A DNA stretch of 64,000 nucleotides from Meridianimarinicoccus aquatilis (lineage in GTDB: Bacteria > Pseudomonadota > Alphaproteobacteria > Rhodobacterales > Rhodobacteraceae). Shown piece by piece: positions 1-8,505 of this stretch. The translations under genes were made by a program, and so were the position numbers. The notes beneath the pieces were generated by a model, which made no database searches, had not been told where the DNA came from, and saw only the letters and a list, made by a program, of their open reading frames with translations. Positions within the stretch are counted from its first letter, which is position 1; every line of letters starts with the position of its first letter. The stretch spans positions 1 to 64,000 of the forward strand of contig NZ_SMZO01000010.1 of the NCBI RefSeq assembly GCF_004358675.1. Reading direction: 5' to 3'.

Positions 1-931
1 GCAGGCGCTGACCACGGATGGACAGCCCCCGCGCCTGTGCACCGGTTAGTCGCCCTCCTGCCGCCCCAAGCGTTGCCAACAAATCAGCCCGGACCGGGAC
101 GGCCAGTTCTGCGGCTGCTGTTGGGGTCGGGGCACGGCGGTCAGACACGTAATCGATCAGGGTCGTATCAGTTTCGTGGCCAACCGCCGAGATAAGCGGG
201 ATCTGCGAGGCCGCAGCAGCGCGCGCGACGGCTTCGTCATTGAACCCCCAAAGATCTTCGATGGATCCGCCGCCCCGCGCCACGATCAGCAAATCCGGAC
301 GCGGCAAAGCCCCACCGGGCGTCATCGCATTGAACCCGGCAATGGCACGGACAACTTCGGGCGCACATTTCTCGCCCTGCACTGCCACGGGCCAAATCAG
401 AACCTTGCGGGGGAACCGGTCACGCAATCTGTGCAAGATATCGCGAATAACAGCGCCGGACGGTGACGTTACAACCCCAATCACTTCGGGCAAAAAAGGC
501 AGCGGGCGCTTGCGTTCCGGCGCGAAAAGTCCTTCTGCCTCCAAGGCCTTCTTGCGCTTTTCAAGCATCGCCATCAGGGCGCCAACGCCTGCGGGCTCTA
601 GGCTGTCAATGATGATCTGATACTTCGATTGCCCCGGAAACGTGGTCAGACGGCCCGTCGCGACAACCTCCAGCCCCTCTTCAGGCGGGGTGGCAAGCTT
701 CGCGGCCTGGCCTTTCCAGATCACACCGGCCAGTACCGAGCGGTCATCCTTGAGGTCAAGATACACATGGCCGGATCGCGGGCGCGACACGCGGCCCAAC
801 TCACCCCGCACCCTCACGCGCGAAAAGCCGCCTTCAATCGTGCGCTTCACCGCCCCTGACAATTCGGACACGGTAAATTCCGGCGCGTTTCCGCCAAGCC
901 GGTCGCCATCTTCGTCGTCGAGCAGATCCAT
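1..931 (-). CDS. xseA: Exodeoxyribonuclease VII large subunit (partial, N-terminal part)
   Basis: The first 310 codons read from an ATG at 931 back to the window edge, so the C-terminus is missing. The translation starts with an OB-fold nucleic-acid-binding region containing [15 protein letters not shown] and a [24 protein letters not shown]-like stretch, both typical of XseA. The catalytic-domain segments [31 protein letters not shown] and [17 protein letters not shown] follow. The XseAB nuclease degrades single-stranded DNA from both ends in the cytoplasm. The gene diverges from purD across a 144-bp gap. The small subunit xseB is not in view. The family call is secure. Confidence 0.95.
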   Translation of the reverse strand, partial: MDLLDDEDGDRLGGNAPEFTVSELSGAVKRTIEGGFSRVRVRGELGRVSRPRSGHVYLDLKDDRSVLAGVIWKGQAAKLATPPEEGLEVVATGRLTTFPGQSKYQIIIDSLEPAGVGALMAMLEKRKKALEAEGLFAPERKRPLPFLPEVIGVVTSPSGAVIRDILHRLRDRFPRKVLIWPVAVQGEKCAPEVVRAIAGFNAMTPGGALPRPDLLIVARGGGSIEDLWGFNDEAVARAAAASQIPLISAVGHETDTTLIDYVSDRRAPTPTAAAELAVPVRADLLATLGAAGGRLTGAQARGLSIRGQRL

Positions 932-1075
932 TTTCACCCCAACCCTGATCTCGAACCGGACGCTACCGCAGCCAGCACCCGAGGAAAAGGACCCACCCCA
1001 CCCGAACCGGGAGGCTTGCCAGATGGGGGCCGCTTGCTTACGACGCGATCACAGCAAAGAATGGACGGACCAAGC

Positions 1076-2338
1076 ATGAATATCCTGATCCTCGGCGGCG
1101 GCGGGCGCGAGCATGCGCTTGCATGGGCGGCCATGCAAAACCCGAAATGTGACAGGTTGATCGTTGCACCGGGCAATGCAGGTATGGCCAGCGTTGCAGA
1201 ATGTGCCGACCTGCCTATCGAAGACGGCGCCGCGATTGCCCAATTCGCTGTCGAAAACGCCATTGATTTGGTGATCGTCGGACCGGAGGCCCCCTTGGTG
1301 GCAGGTGTCAGCGACGAATTGCGCGCCGCCGGGGTCCTGTGTTTCGGTCCATCCGCGGCTGCGGCGCAACTCGAAGCGTCAAAGACGTTCACCAAGCAGG
1401 TCTGCGATGCTGCAAAGGTCCCAACGGCCGGGTGGGCGCGTTTTACGGATGCTGCCAGCGCCCGCGCCTATATCGCCAGCACCGGCGCTCCCATTGTCGT
1501 GAAAGCCGACGGGCTTGCGGCAGGAAAGGGTGTCGTCGTTGCCATGACCGAGGCCGAGGCATTCGCTGCGATTGACGACATGTTCGGCGGTGCCTTCGGG
1601 GGTGCAGGCGCTGAAGTGGTCATCGAAGAATTCATGGACGGCGAAGAGGCCAGCTTCTTCGTGCTCTGCGACGGGGAAATTGCGCTGCCTATCGGAACCG
1701 CGCAAGACCACAAGCGCATTGGTGAAGGCGATACCGGTCCCAACACTGGCGGCATGGGCGCGTATTCCCCTGCCCCGATCATGGATGATGCCATGCAGAC
1801 GCTTGTGATGGACCAAGTGATCCGCCCGACCCTTGCAGAAATGGCGCGACGAGGCACGCCCTATCAAGGCGTTCTATATGCCGGACTGATGATCAAAGAC
1901 GGCGCGGCACGGCTTGTCGAATACAACGCGCGCTTCGGCGATCCTGAATGTCAGGCGCTTATGCTGCGCCTGGGCGCGCAGGCGTTCGATTTGATCCATG
2001 CCGCCGCAGATGGGCGGCTGGCTGGCCAACGCGTTGATTGGGCTGACGATCACGCCATGACCGTCGTTCTGGCTGCCAAAGGGTATCCGGGGGCCTATGG
2101 CAAGGGCGATACCATTGGCGGGCTCAGTGACTTGCCGGAAGACAGCTTTCACATGATGTTCCACGCTGGGACCAAAGCCCAAGGCGGGACGATCGTTTCA
2201 AACGGTGGGCGCGTTCTGAACGCAACAGGGCGTGGCGCAACGTTGGCAGAGGCGCGCGACCGGGCCTATGCACTGGCAGATGCCGTAGACTGGCCAAACG
2301 CGACGCTGCGCCGTGATATAGGATGGCGCGCTCTTTAA
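1076..2338 (+). CDS. purD: Phosphoribosylamine-glycine ligase (GAR synthetase)
   Basis: A 420-residue protein of normal PurD length. It catalyses the second step of purine synthesis, joining glycine to 5-phosphoribosylamine with ATP. The N-terminal loop ILGGGGREHALAWA, the GPEAPLVAGVSDEL segment, and the ATP-grasp core with VVKADGLAAGKGV and DHKRIGEGDTGPNTGGMGAYSP (about residues 210-230) identify it. The ATG at 1076 begins the glycine-rich loop directly. An in-frame start 60 bases upstream would add a non-conserved tail, so I rejected it. It is divergent from xseA, and the next gene starts about 95 bp downstream. Confidence 0.97.
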   Translation: MNILILGGGGREHALAWAAMQNPKCDRLIVAPGNAGMASVAECADLPIEDGAAIAQFAVENAIDLVIVGPEAPLVAGVSDELRAAGVLCFGPSAAAAQLEASKTFTKQVCDAAKVPTAGWARFTDAASARAYIASTGAPIVVKADGLAAGKGVVVAMTEAEAFAAIDDMFGGAFGGAGAEVVIEEFMDGEEASFFVLCDGEIALPIGTAQDHKRIGEGDTGPNTGGMGAYSPAPIMDDAMQTLVMDQVIRPTLAEMARRGTPYQGVLYAGLMIKDGAARLVEYNARFGDPECQALMLRLGAQAFDLIHAAADGRLAGQRVDWADDHAMTVVLAAKGYPGAYGKGDTIGGLSDLPEDSFHMMFHAGTKAQGGTIVSNGGRVLNATGRGATLAEARDRAYALADAVDWPNATLRRDIGWRAL

Positions 2339-2432
2339 GCTTGCCGCAGATCAAAGTGTATGGTTCGGGTTTAGATAGGCATCACACCGGACGTAGAAAC
2401 ACAGACCAAAATGAGACCGGGGACAAGTTCAC

Positions 2433-2852
2433 ATGGCAACCAGCACCCAGCCAATGCATCCATTGGCACCGGAACACCTACCAAGGTTCATAACTGCCCC
2501 CGGTGAAACCGATCAGATGATGGTCAATGTCGGCATCTTTCTGGTCGGCATTATCCTGATCATCGGTGTGCTGTACCTCACGCTGCACGCGTTGCCCGAA
2601 CGCATGGCCCACAAGCGTAATTCGGTTCAGTTCCAGTTGATTGGGATATTGGCCCTCTTGGCTCTTTTCACCCATAACAACATCTTTTGGCTCCTTGCCC
2701 TGGTAATCGCAGTTGTTGAAGTGCCAGATTTCATGACGCCGCTGAACAGCATCGCGCGATCCCTTGAAAAGGCGACATGGCGCGCACCGGATATCGGCCC
2801 CGAGCCGGACGATTCAGCGCAGAATGGCACAGGGAAAACTGACCATGTTTGA
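2433..2852 (+). CDS. Small inner-membrane protein, YiaW/DUF3302-like
   Basis: A 139-residue protein with two predicted membrane helices, about residues 32-52 and 68-92. They are separated by a short charged loop reading HALPERMAHKRN. Its layout and this loop resemble E. coli YiaW (DUF3302), which is encoded beside the HlyD-like YiaV; I make this comparison from memory. The next gene, an HlyD-type fusion protein, starts at 2845 inside its last codons, so the two are translationally coupled. The C-terminal tail is acidic and probably cytoplasmic. The role is unknown; it may be a partner of the HlyD-like protein in an envelope transport or stress function. Confidence 0.7.
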   Translation: MATSTQPMHPLAPEHLPRFITAPGETDQMMVNVGIFLVGIILIIGVLYLTLHALPERMAHKRNSVQFQLIGILALLALFTHNNIFWLLALVIAVVEVPDFMTPLNSIARSLEKATWRAPDIGPEPDDSAQNGTGKTDHV

Positions 2853-4083
2853 ACTGCTGTTCTGTTCCTTTTTCACGATTTTCCCCGACTATCTTTATCG
2901 GCGTTTCCGGCAGGGAAAACGGGTCGGCCGCGAGATCAATCTGTTCTCGGTCTGGTATGAACTTCGCTGGGGTCTGACAGGGTGCGTCATGCTGACTGTC
3001 CTGCTGATCACCACCGTTTTCTATTTTCATCCCTCAACTTCGGCTGTGTCGTCCTTTTTCCGTACAGTTACCATTCTGCCCCAGATCCCCGGCCGTGTTG
3101 AAGAAGTCTATGTCACCACAAAACAAGAGGTTTCCGAAGGCGATCCGATTTTCAAGATCGAGGATTCGACACAGCGCACAGCGGTCGTCGCCGCCGAGCG
3201 ACGTATCGCAGAAGTCGAGGCGTCTTTGGCGGTCGCACGTGACCAACTTGCCGCCGCCTCCGGCACCGCAGATCAGGCCGTTGGATTGTTGGAACGATCG
3301 CAAGACGAACTTGCACGGCAACTGAACCTTCAGGCGCGCAACGCAAATGTGGTGGCAGGGCGCGAAATCGACCGGCTGCAAAATAGCGTAAACTCCCGCC
3401 AAGGGGCGGTTGATGCCGCCTTTGCAAATGTTCAGGCATTGCAGACCCAGATCGATGTTCTGATCCCCGCACAGATGGCAACCGCCGAAGCCAATCTCGC
3501 CCAAGCACAGGCAGAGCTGGACAAGACGATCGTCGTTGCGGGTGAAGACGGTGAAGTTGAGCAGTTTCAACTTCAAGTCGGCGATTATGTAAGCGCCGTA
3601 TTGCGCCCCGCAGGTATCCTTGTCCCCGCGGAATTTGAAGAAGGCCGTTTTGTGGCGGGCTTCGGACAACTCGCAGGCCAGATCATCAAGCCCGGCATGT
3701 TGGCGGAAATCGCGTGTGCCTCGCAGCCATTCACCGTTATTCCGATGGTCATCACTGCCGTACAACCCGTAATTGCAACGGGTCAGTTCCGCCCGTCTGA
3801 TCAATTGATCGATTTGCAATCGCGCAGCCAAACGCCCGGCACCCTGACCGTCAACATGGAACCCTTGTTTCCGGGTCATGCCGACGCAATTCCTCCCGGA
3901 AGCGATTGTGTCGCAAATGCCTATACCAGTTTCCATGATCAACTTGATGACCCGTCTCTTGGGTTCTGGACCAAGTTGGGCATGCATGGGGTAGACACTG
4001 TTGGCATGATCCACGCCATCATTCTACGGGCGCAGACACTGTTGCTGCCAGTACGTAGTCTGGTTCTGTCAGGCGGGCATTAA
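2845..4083 (+). CDS. HlyD-family membrane fusion protein (YibH/YiaV-like)
   Basis: A 412-residue membrane fusion (periplasmic adaptor) protein. A cytoplasmic N-terminus leads into one strong TM helix at about residues 45-65. A half-lipoyl segment (TILPQIPGRVEEVYV, then EGDPIFKIED), a long Ala/Gln-rich coiled-coil hairpin at about 110-230, and the second lipoyl half with a beta-barrel follow. The extended hydrophobic C-terminus and partner gene match the YibH/YiaV subgroup rather than RND adaptors. I chose the ATG at 2845 because it overlaps the stop of the upstream gene by 8 bases; longer forms enter that gene's reading region. No ABC or RND pump gene is adjacent, so the transported substrate is unknown. 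Confidence 0.85.
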   Translation: MFELLFCSFFTIFPDYLYRRFRQGKRVGREINLFSVWYELRWGLTGCVMLTVLLITTVFYFHPSTSAVSSFFRTVTILPQIPGRVEEVYVTTKQEVSEGDPIFKIEDSTQRTAVVAAERRIAEVEASLAVARDQLAAASGTADQAVGLLERSQDELARQLNLQARNANVVAGREIDRLQNSVNSRQGAVDAAFANVQALQTQIDVLIPAQMATAEANLAQAQAELDKTIVVAGEDGEVEQFQLQVGDYVSAVLRPAGILVPAEFEEGRFVAGFGQLAGQIIKPGMLAEIACASQPFTVIPMVITAVQPVIATGQFRPSDQLIDLQSRSQTPGTLTVNMEPLFPGHADAIPPGSDCVANAYTSFHDQLDDPSLGFWTKLGMHGVDTVGMIHAIILRAQTLLLPVRSLVLSGGH

Positions 4084-4094
4084 GGGGCTGCGCG

Positions 4095-4430
4095 TCACTG
4101 TTGAGGTAGCAAGACAGGAATGTCTTGAAGCAATGCGCCGTCGGATGCATCAAAAATAAGAATGCGGTCGTCTTCGGTTACGACTGCATACCACCCTGCC
4201 CCTGCTGTAACTGCCAGAGGGCGTGCTTCATCCGGCAAGTTGATTTCTGAAGGTAACGTCGGCACCAGTGCCTGCGCAGACGGCGAAGGTTGCGACAGCC
4301 GCAAAACCAGAAGGCCGACGACGGATACCATCCCGACGATCATCACCCACATCAGCACGGTGACCAGCACACGCAGCTTGCGCAGGCTCGAGGGTTCTGG
4401 AACGTCCGTGTGTGATGTATCGTCAGTCAT
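4095..4430 (-). CDS. Small single-pass membrane protein (possibly DUF6476)
   Basis: A 111-residue protein beginning MTDDTSHTDVPEP, with one TM helix at about residues 27-47. A probably periplasmic domain follows, containing GAGWYAVVTEDDRILIFDASDG, which resembles a single beta-propeller-like strand repeat. It ends convergently just after the HlyD-like gene and diverges from the RluA-family gene. A small protein beside an RluA gene recurs in Rhodobacteraceae, and I tentatively associate it with DUF6476. I chose the ATG at 4430 because a longer in-frame extension overlaps the rlu gene on the other strand. Function unknown. Confidence 0.7.
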   Translation of the reverse strand: MTDDTSHTDVPEPSSLRKLRVLVTVLMWVMIVGMVSVVGLLVLRLSQPSPSAQALVPTLPSEINLPDEARPLAVTAGAGWYAVVTEDDRILIFDASDGALLQDIPVLLPQQ

Positions 4431-4559
4431 GGTGCGCCTCGCCTGTGTAGGCGGGCTGATAGCGGCCTTTCCCGCCCGTGACCAGACCGCGAAGGGGTGA
4501 CAGCCCTCTCGCCGCACGCTAAGCGGGGCGCTGTTTTCACCTTCCGGAGGCCACCAACT

Positions 4560-5591
4560 GTGTCCGTCACCCGAACATTGCACGTGCTGATCGCAGCAGA
4601 TCCCCCCCCGCGGATCGAAAAGGCGCTCGCGCGCGATGTGCCCCTTGAGGCCGCGCTTAGCCGGACCCGCATCACCCGTCTGTTGGCCGATGGCGCCGTG
4701 CGGCGCGGTGACACCGTGCTCAACGCAAAATCCAAGCTCGACGAGGGCGACGAGATCACAATCGAGGTCGTAGAAGCACAGGACACAGATCTGCTGGCCG
4801 AGGACATTCCACTTCATGTGGTGTTCGAAGACGACGACCTGATCGTTGTCAACAAACCGGCAGGAATGGTTGTACACCCCGCGCCCGGCAGTCCGTCTGG
4901 CACGCTGGTCAATGCCCTGATGGCCCATTGCGGCGATACCTTGTCAGGCGTGGGCGGCGACCGCCGACCCGGCATCGTTCACCGGATCGACAAAGACACC
5001 TCCGGGTTGCTTGTCGTGGCCAAATCGGACCGAGCCCATCACGGACTGGCAGAGCAATTCGCAGCGCACAGTGTCGCCCGCCATTATCGCGCTCTGGTAC
5101 ACGGGGTGCCCGACGCGGCTTCACCCCGGCTGGTGGGGCTTCCGGGCACCTCGTTCGAAGCTGGCGGCGTTCTGTGCGTCACAACTCAGATTGGCCGCCA
5201 TCGTCACGACAGACAAAAGCAAGCTGTTCTCAACAATGGTGGACGGCGTGCGGTCACCCGGGCGCGCGTACTGGACCGTTTCGGCACACCCGCCGCCGCG
5301 GCGCTGCTCGATTGCTGGCTTGAGACCGGGCGCACACATCAGATCAGGGTCCATATGGCACATCTTGGTCACCCTCTTGTGGGCGACCAGACCTATGGCG
5401 CGCGGCGCAAACTGGCGGGAAAATCCTTTGCAGCGACACCGGATGCCGTTTCACAAACCGACGCATTTCCACGTCAGGCACTGCATGCCGCGACTCTCGG
5501 GTTCTCACATCCCGTCACGCAGACGTGGTTGGAATTCTCGGCACAAATCCCCGATGATATGCAAAACTTGGTCAATTTGCTGTCTGGTTAG
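4560..5591 (+). CDS. RluA-family RNA pseudouridine synthase (RluD-like)
   Basis: About 343 residues. The protein isomerises uridine to pseudouridine, most likely in 23S rRNA. An N-terminal S4 RNA-binding region (SRTRITRLLADGAVRRGD) precedes the catalytic domain with the motif PGIVHRIDKDTSGLLVVAK; Asp144 of HRID is the expected nucleophile. CWLETGRTHQIRVHMAHLGHPLVGD is the usual C-terminal signature. I prefer the GTG at 4560 because CGGAGG lies about 10 bases upstream. The ATG at 4497 would add 21 non-conserved residues and overlap the divergent gene's upstream region. rpoH follows, an arrangement seen in related genomes. The exact target uridine cannot be read from sequence. Confidence 0.93.
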   Translation: MSVTRTLHVLIAADPPPRIEKALARDVPLEAALSRTRITRLLADGAVRRGDTVLNAKSKLDEGDEITIEVVEAQDTDLLAEDIPLHVVFEDDDLIVVNKPAGMVVHPAPGSPSGTLVNALMAHCGDTLSGVGGDRRPGIVHRIDKDTSGLLVVAKSDRAHHGLAEQFAAHSVARHYRALVHGVPDAASPRLVGLPGTSFEAGGVLCVTTQIGRHRHDRQKQAVLNNGGRRAVTRARVLDRFGTPAAAALLDCWLETGRTHQIRVHMAHLGHPLVGDQTYGARRKLAGKSFAATPDAVSQTDAFPRQALHAATLGFSHPVTQTWLEFSAQIPDDMQNLVNLLSG

Positions 5592-5706
5592 GTCTGCGCA
5601 CACCCGGTGTGCGCTGGTCATGACATTACAGGGCTTGAAGCCTGACGGCGGAATGACCAGTTAATGTAAAACGAATGAACATTGCACCCGACGAAGGGAT
5701 ACGCCC

Positions 5707-6603
5707 GTGGCCACTTATGGAAATCTTCCCGCACCTTCCCCGGAACAAGGGCTGAACCGGTATCTGCAAGAGATCCGGAAGTTTCCTATGCTTGAACCAG
5801 AGCAGGAATACATGCTGGCCAAGCGATGGGTCGAAGACCAAGACACCGGCGCTGCGCACCAGATGGTGACGTCGCACCTGCGTCTCGCAGCGAAAATTGC
5901 CATGGGTTATCGCGGCTACGGTCTGCCGCAAGCAGAAGTCATTTCGGAAGCGAATGTTGGCTTGATGCAGGCCGTCAAACGGTTTGATCCGGAAAAGGGC
6001 TTTCGTCTGGCGACATATGCGATGTGGTGGATTCGCGCCTCGATTCAGGAATACATCCTGCGATCCTGGAGTCTTGTGAAGCTCGGAACGACCAGCGCAC
6101 AGAAGAAACTGTTCTTCAACCTGCGCAAAGCCAAGTCCCGCATTGGCGCGTTGGAAGATGGTGACCTGCGTCCCGAAAACGTCGCCAAAATCGCCCATGA
6201 CCTGAACGTGACGGAAGACGAGGTTATCTCGATGAACCGTCGCCTTTCGGGCGGGGATGCATCGCTGAACGCAACGATCGGATCCGAAGATGATGGGTCA
6301 GCGCAATGGCAAGATTGGCTGGAAGATGAAGACGCCGATCAGGCGGGCAGTTATGCTGAACAAGATGAACTGAGCGTGCGCCGTGAACTGCTTGCCGAAG
6401 CGATGAACGTGCTGAATGACCGCGAAAAGGACATTCTTGTTCAGCGTCGCCTTCAGGACAAGGCCATCACGCTGGAAGACCTCTCATCGCAGTATGACGT
6501 CAGCCGCGAACGCATCCGCCAGATAGAAGTGCGGGCGTTTGACAAGCTGCAGACACGCATGCGCGAGTTGGCGTCGGAAAAGGGTCTTGTATCCGCCGAA
6601 TGA
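5707..6603 (+). CDS. rpoH: RNA polymerase sigma-32 factor (heat-shock sigma, RpoH)
   Basis: A 298-residue sigma factor with the RpoH-box region (RSWSLVKLGTTSAQKKLFFNLRKAK, about residues 119-143), region 2 (FDPEKGFRLATYAMWWIRASI) and region 4 (RERIRQIEVRAFDKLQTRM). It directs RNA polymerase to heat-shock promoters for chaperones and proteases, probably including clpP and clpX elsewhere in this window. Its N-terminus (YGNLPAPSPEQGLNRYLQEI) is like the RpoHI paralogue of Rhodobacter. It starts with GTG at 5707, with GAAGGG about 8 bases upstream. The 115-bp leader contains a self-complementary GTGCGCACACCCGGTGTGCGC-like stretch near 5595-5615, which could fold. Confidence 0.96.
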   Translation: MATYGNLPAPSPEQGLNRYLQEIRKFPMLEPEQEYMLAKRWVEDQDTGAAHQMVTSHLRLAAKIAMGYRGYGLPQAEVISEANVGLMQAVKRFDPEKGFRLATYAMWWIRASIQEYILRSWSLVKLGTTSAQKKLFFNLRKAKSRIGALEDGDLRPENVAKIAHDLNVTEDEVISMNRRLSGGDASLNATIGSEDDGSAQWQDWLEDEDADQAGSYAEQDELSVRRELLAEAMNVLNDREKDILVQRRLQDKAITLEDLSSQYDVSRERIRQIEVRAFDKLQTRMRELASEKGLVSAE

Positions 6604-6669
6604 TCGCCTGCCCTTGTATCTTGCTCCACCCGCCCCCTAGGGTTGGCGCAAACATACAAGGAGAATTTC

Positions 6670-7644
6670 ATGGCAGATGTTCGATGGGGCATTCTTGGGG
6701 CGTCTAATTTCGCCGCCCAACACATGGGACCGGCGCTTCATGCGGCGGCGGGTGGCTCGCTTGAAGCACTTGCCACCCGATCCCCCGAAAAAGCGGATCG
6801 TTTCAAGGATATCGCACCTAACCTCAAGGTTCATGAAAGCTACGACGCCCTGATCGCTGATCCGGGGGTCGATGCCGTGTATATCCCTTTGCCCAACACC
6901 CTGCATGTGGACTGGACGCTCAAGGCCCTAGAGGCAGGCAAGCACGTGTTGACGGAAAAGCCTGTCGCAATGCAGGCCGATGAAATTGACACCCTCATCA
7001 AGGCGCGGGATCAAAGCGGCAAACTCGCTGCCGAAGCGTATATGATCGTTTTTCACCCGCAATGGCACCATGTGCGCGACCTGATCGCCAAAGGCGCGAT
7101 TGGCACGTTGCAACACGTTCAAGGTATGTTTTGCTTCAATAACGGGGATCAGCCGGAAAACATACGCAATCAGGCCGACCTTGGCGGCGGGGCAATGCGC
7201 GATATCGGTGTCTATGTCATCGGATCAACGCGGTTCGTCACCGGGGCAGAACCCACAGAAGTGAGCGCGCGTATCCGATGGGAAAGTGGATTTGATGTGT
7301 TTAGCGACATCTCGGCCCGCTTTGGTTCTGTTACCTATTCGGCATGTGTGTCGACGCGGCTCAACCCCTACCAGAGCATGACCTTTCATGGCTCGCTTGG
7401 GTCGATCCATCTGACAGCCCCCTTCAATGGCCCGGTTTTTGGCGACACATGTGTGATCCTGCGCCGCGCCGGGCACGACGAAAGCGTCGCCCGTTTTAAC
7501 GGGGCACGACAGTACGATTTGCAGGTTGCGGCCTTCAACCAATCGGCCACGACTGGTGTCGCCTATCCCTGCCCGTTAGAATTTTCCAAGGGAACACAGG
7601 TGATGATGGATGCTGCGTTTGAAAATGCGCAATCGCTGGACTGA
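6670..7644 (+). CDS. Gfo/Idh/MocA-family NAD(P)-dependent oxidoreductase
   Basis: A 324-residue protein with an N-terminal Rossmann fold (WGILGASNFAAQ), the conserved ALEAGKHVLTEKPVAM segment containing the catalytic Lys-Pro motif, and a C-terminal alpha/beta domain with GGGAMRDIGVYVIG. The family oxidises or reduces sugars, inositols and related polyols using NAD(P). No sugar transporter or kinase sits nearby, so the substrate is unassigned. The ATG at 6670 is preceded by a strong AAGGAGA (6658-6664) with good spacing, which decides the start. It ends convergently with speB two bases away. The family call is firm; the substrate is unknown. Confidence 0.9.
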   Translation: MADVRWGILGASNFAAQHMGPALHAAAGGSLEALATRSPEKADRFKDIAPNLKVHESYDALIADPGVDAVYIPLPNTLHVDWTLKALEAGKHVLTEKPVAMQADEIDTLIKARDQSGKLAAEAYMIVFHPQWHHVRDLIAKGAIGTLQHVQGMFCFNNGDQPENIRNQADLGGGAMRDIGVYVIGSTRFVTGAEPTEVSARIRWESGFDVFSDISARFGSVTYSACVSTRLNPYQSMTFHGSLGSIHLTAPFNGPVFGDTCVILRRAGHDESVARFNGARQYDLQVAAFNQSATTGVAYPCPLEFSKGTQVMMDAAFENAQSLD

Positions 7645-7646
7645 CC

Positions 7647-8498
7647 TCAGGCCAACGCCATCAGGGCATAGGTGACCTGCGCTGCCGTAAAATCAGACAC
7701 CGCGTCCCCGGGGCGCGGTGCAAGTTCAACCACATCGCACCCAACCAGTTGCCGACCGTTCAATGCGCTTTGCACCAGATGGATCGCTTGCCAGAACCCA
7801 AGCCCACCCGGTACAGGCGTTCCAGTGGCCGGCATCACCGACGGGTCAAGACCGTCCACATCGAAACTGACATAGACCTGCTTGGGGAAATCCGCGGGCA
7901 ATTCAACGGCATGCAGCCCGCGTGTGACCAACTCTTCTGCATCCACGTGGAAGACATTCAAAGCAGATCGTAATTCCGCCTCTTGGGTACACAAGGCACG
8001 CACGCCAAACTGCGCCAAGGCGATCCCGTCTTCTTCGCCCAAAAGCTGCATAACAGACGCATGCGAATGTCGTTCCTGCTGATAGGCTCGCCGCAGATCG
8101 GCATGGGCGTCGATTTGCACAATCCCAACCGTGCCCTTCAGCGCCGCTGCGACACCGCGCACAGCCCCATAGCTCAGCGAATGCTCGCCGCCCAGAACAA
8201 CGGGAATGCACCCTGCCGAGACTGCCGCCGTTGTCCGCGCGGCAATCCGTTCCATTACCGACGGCAATTCGCCCGAACAATCGACCGGGTCTTCGGTCAC
8301 AATCCCCTGCGCACAGGGCTCGCCCCCACGCCAAAGACGCTCCAATTCCACGCTGGCCTCAAGCAACGCAGCCGGCCCGTTGGCCGTGCCAGCGCCATAG
8401 CTGACCGTGCGTTCCAGGGGGACCGGGATCACCCTGAACCGCGCTTGCGCCGGATCGGTCTCTGCCGCACTCAATTCACCGTCAAGAAAGGGAACCAT
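7647..8498 (-). CDS. speB: Agmatinase / ureohydrolase family
   Basis: A 283-residue ureohydrolase with the binuclear manganese motifs GGEHSLSYG, QIDAHADLR and SFDVDGLDPSVMPATGTP. Agmatinase converts agmatine to putrescine and urea. Sequence alone leaves agmatinase versus arginase or guanidino-acid hydrolase open. Placement last in an operon with arginine decarboxylase and the carboxyspermidine enzymes strongly favours agmatinase. The stop-to-start gap to nspC is only 7 bp. The gene completes arginine to agmatine to putrescine. It is convergent with the oxidoreductase gene. Confidence 0.93.
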   Translation of the reverse strand: MVPFLDGELSAAETDPAQARFRVIPVPLERTVSYGAGTANGPAALLEASVELERLWRGGEPCAQGIVTEDPVDCSGELPSVMERIAARTTAAVSAGCIPVVLGGEHSLSYGAVRGVAAALKGTVGIVQIDAHADLRRAYQQERHSHASVMQLLGEEDGIALAQFGVRALCTQEAELRSALNVFHVDAEELVTRGLHAVELPADFPKQVYVSFDVDGLDPSVMPATGTPVPGGLGFWQAIHLVQSALNGRQLVGCDVVELAPRPGDAVSDFTAAQVTYALMALA

Positions 8499-8505
8499 GG
8501 GTCGC

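Noticed and set aside
3034-4014. A 326-codon open frame on the minus strand
   Set aside because: It is antisense to the HlyD-family gene, with a cysteine-rich, low-complexity-like translation typical of shadow frames.
5595-5615. Self-complementary stretch in the rpoH leader as an RNA thermometer
   Set aside because: It lies about 90 bases from the start codon and does not visibly pair with the ribosome site; no clear thermometer fold could be drawn by eye.
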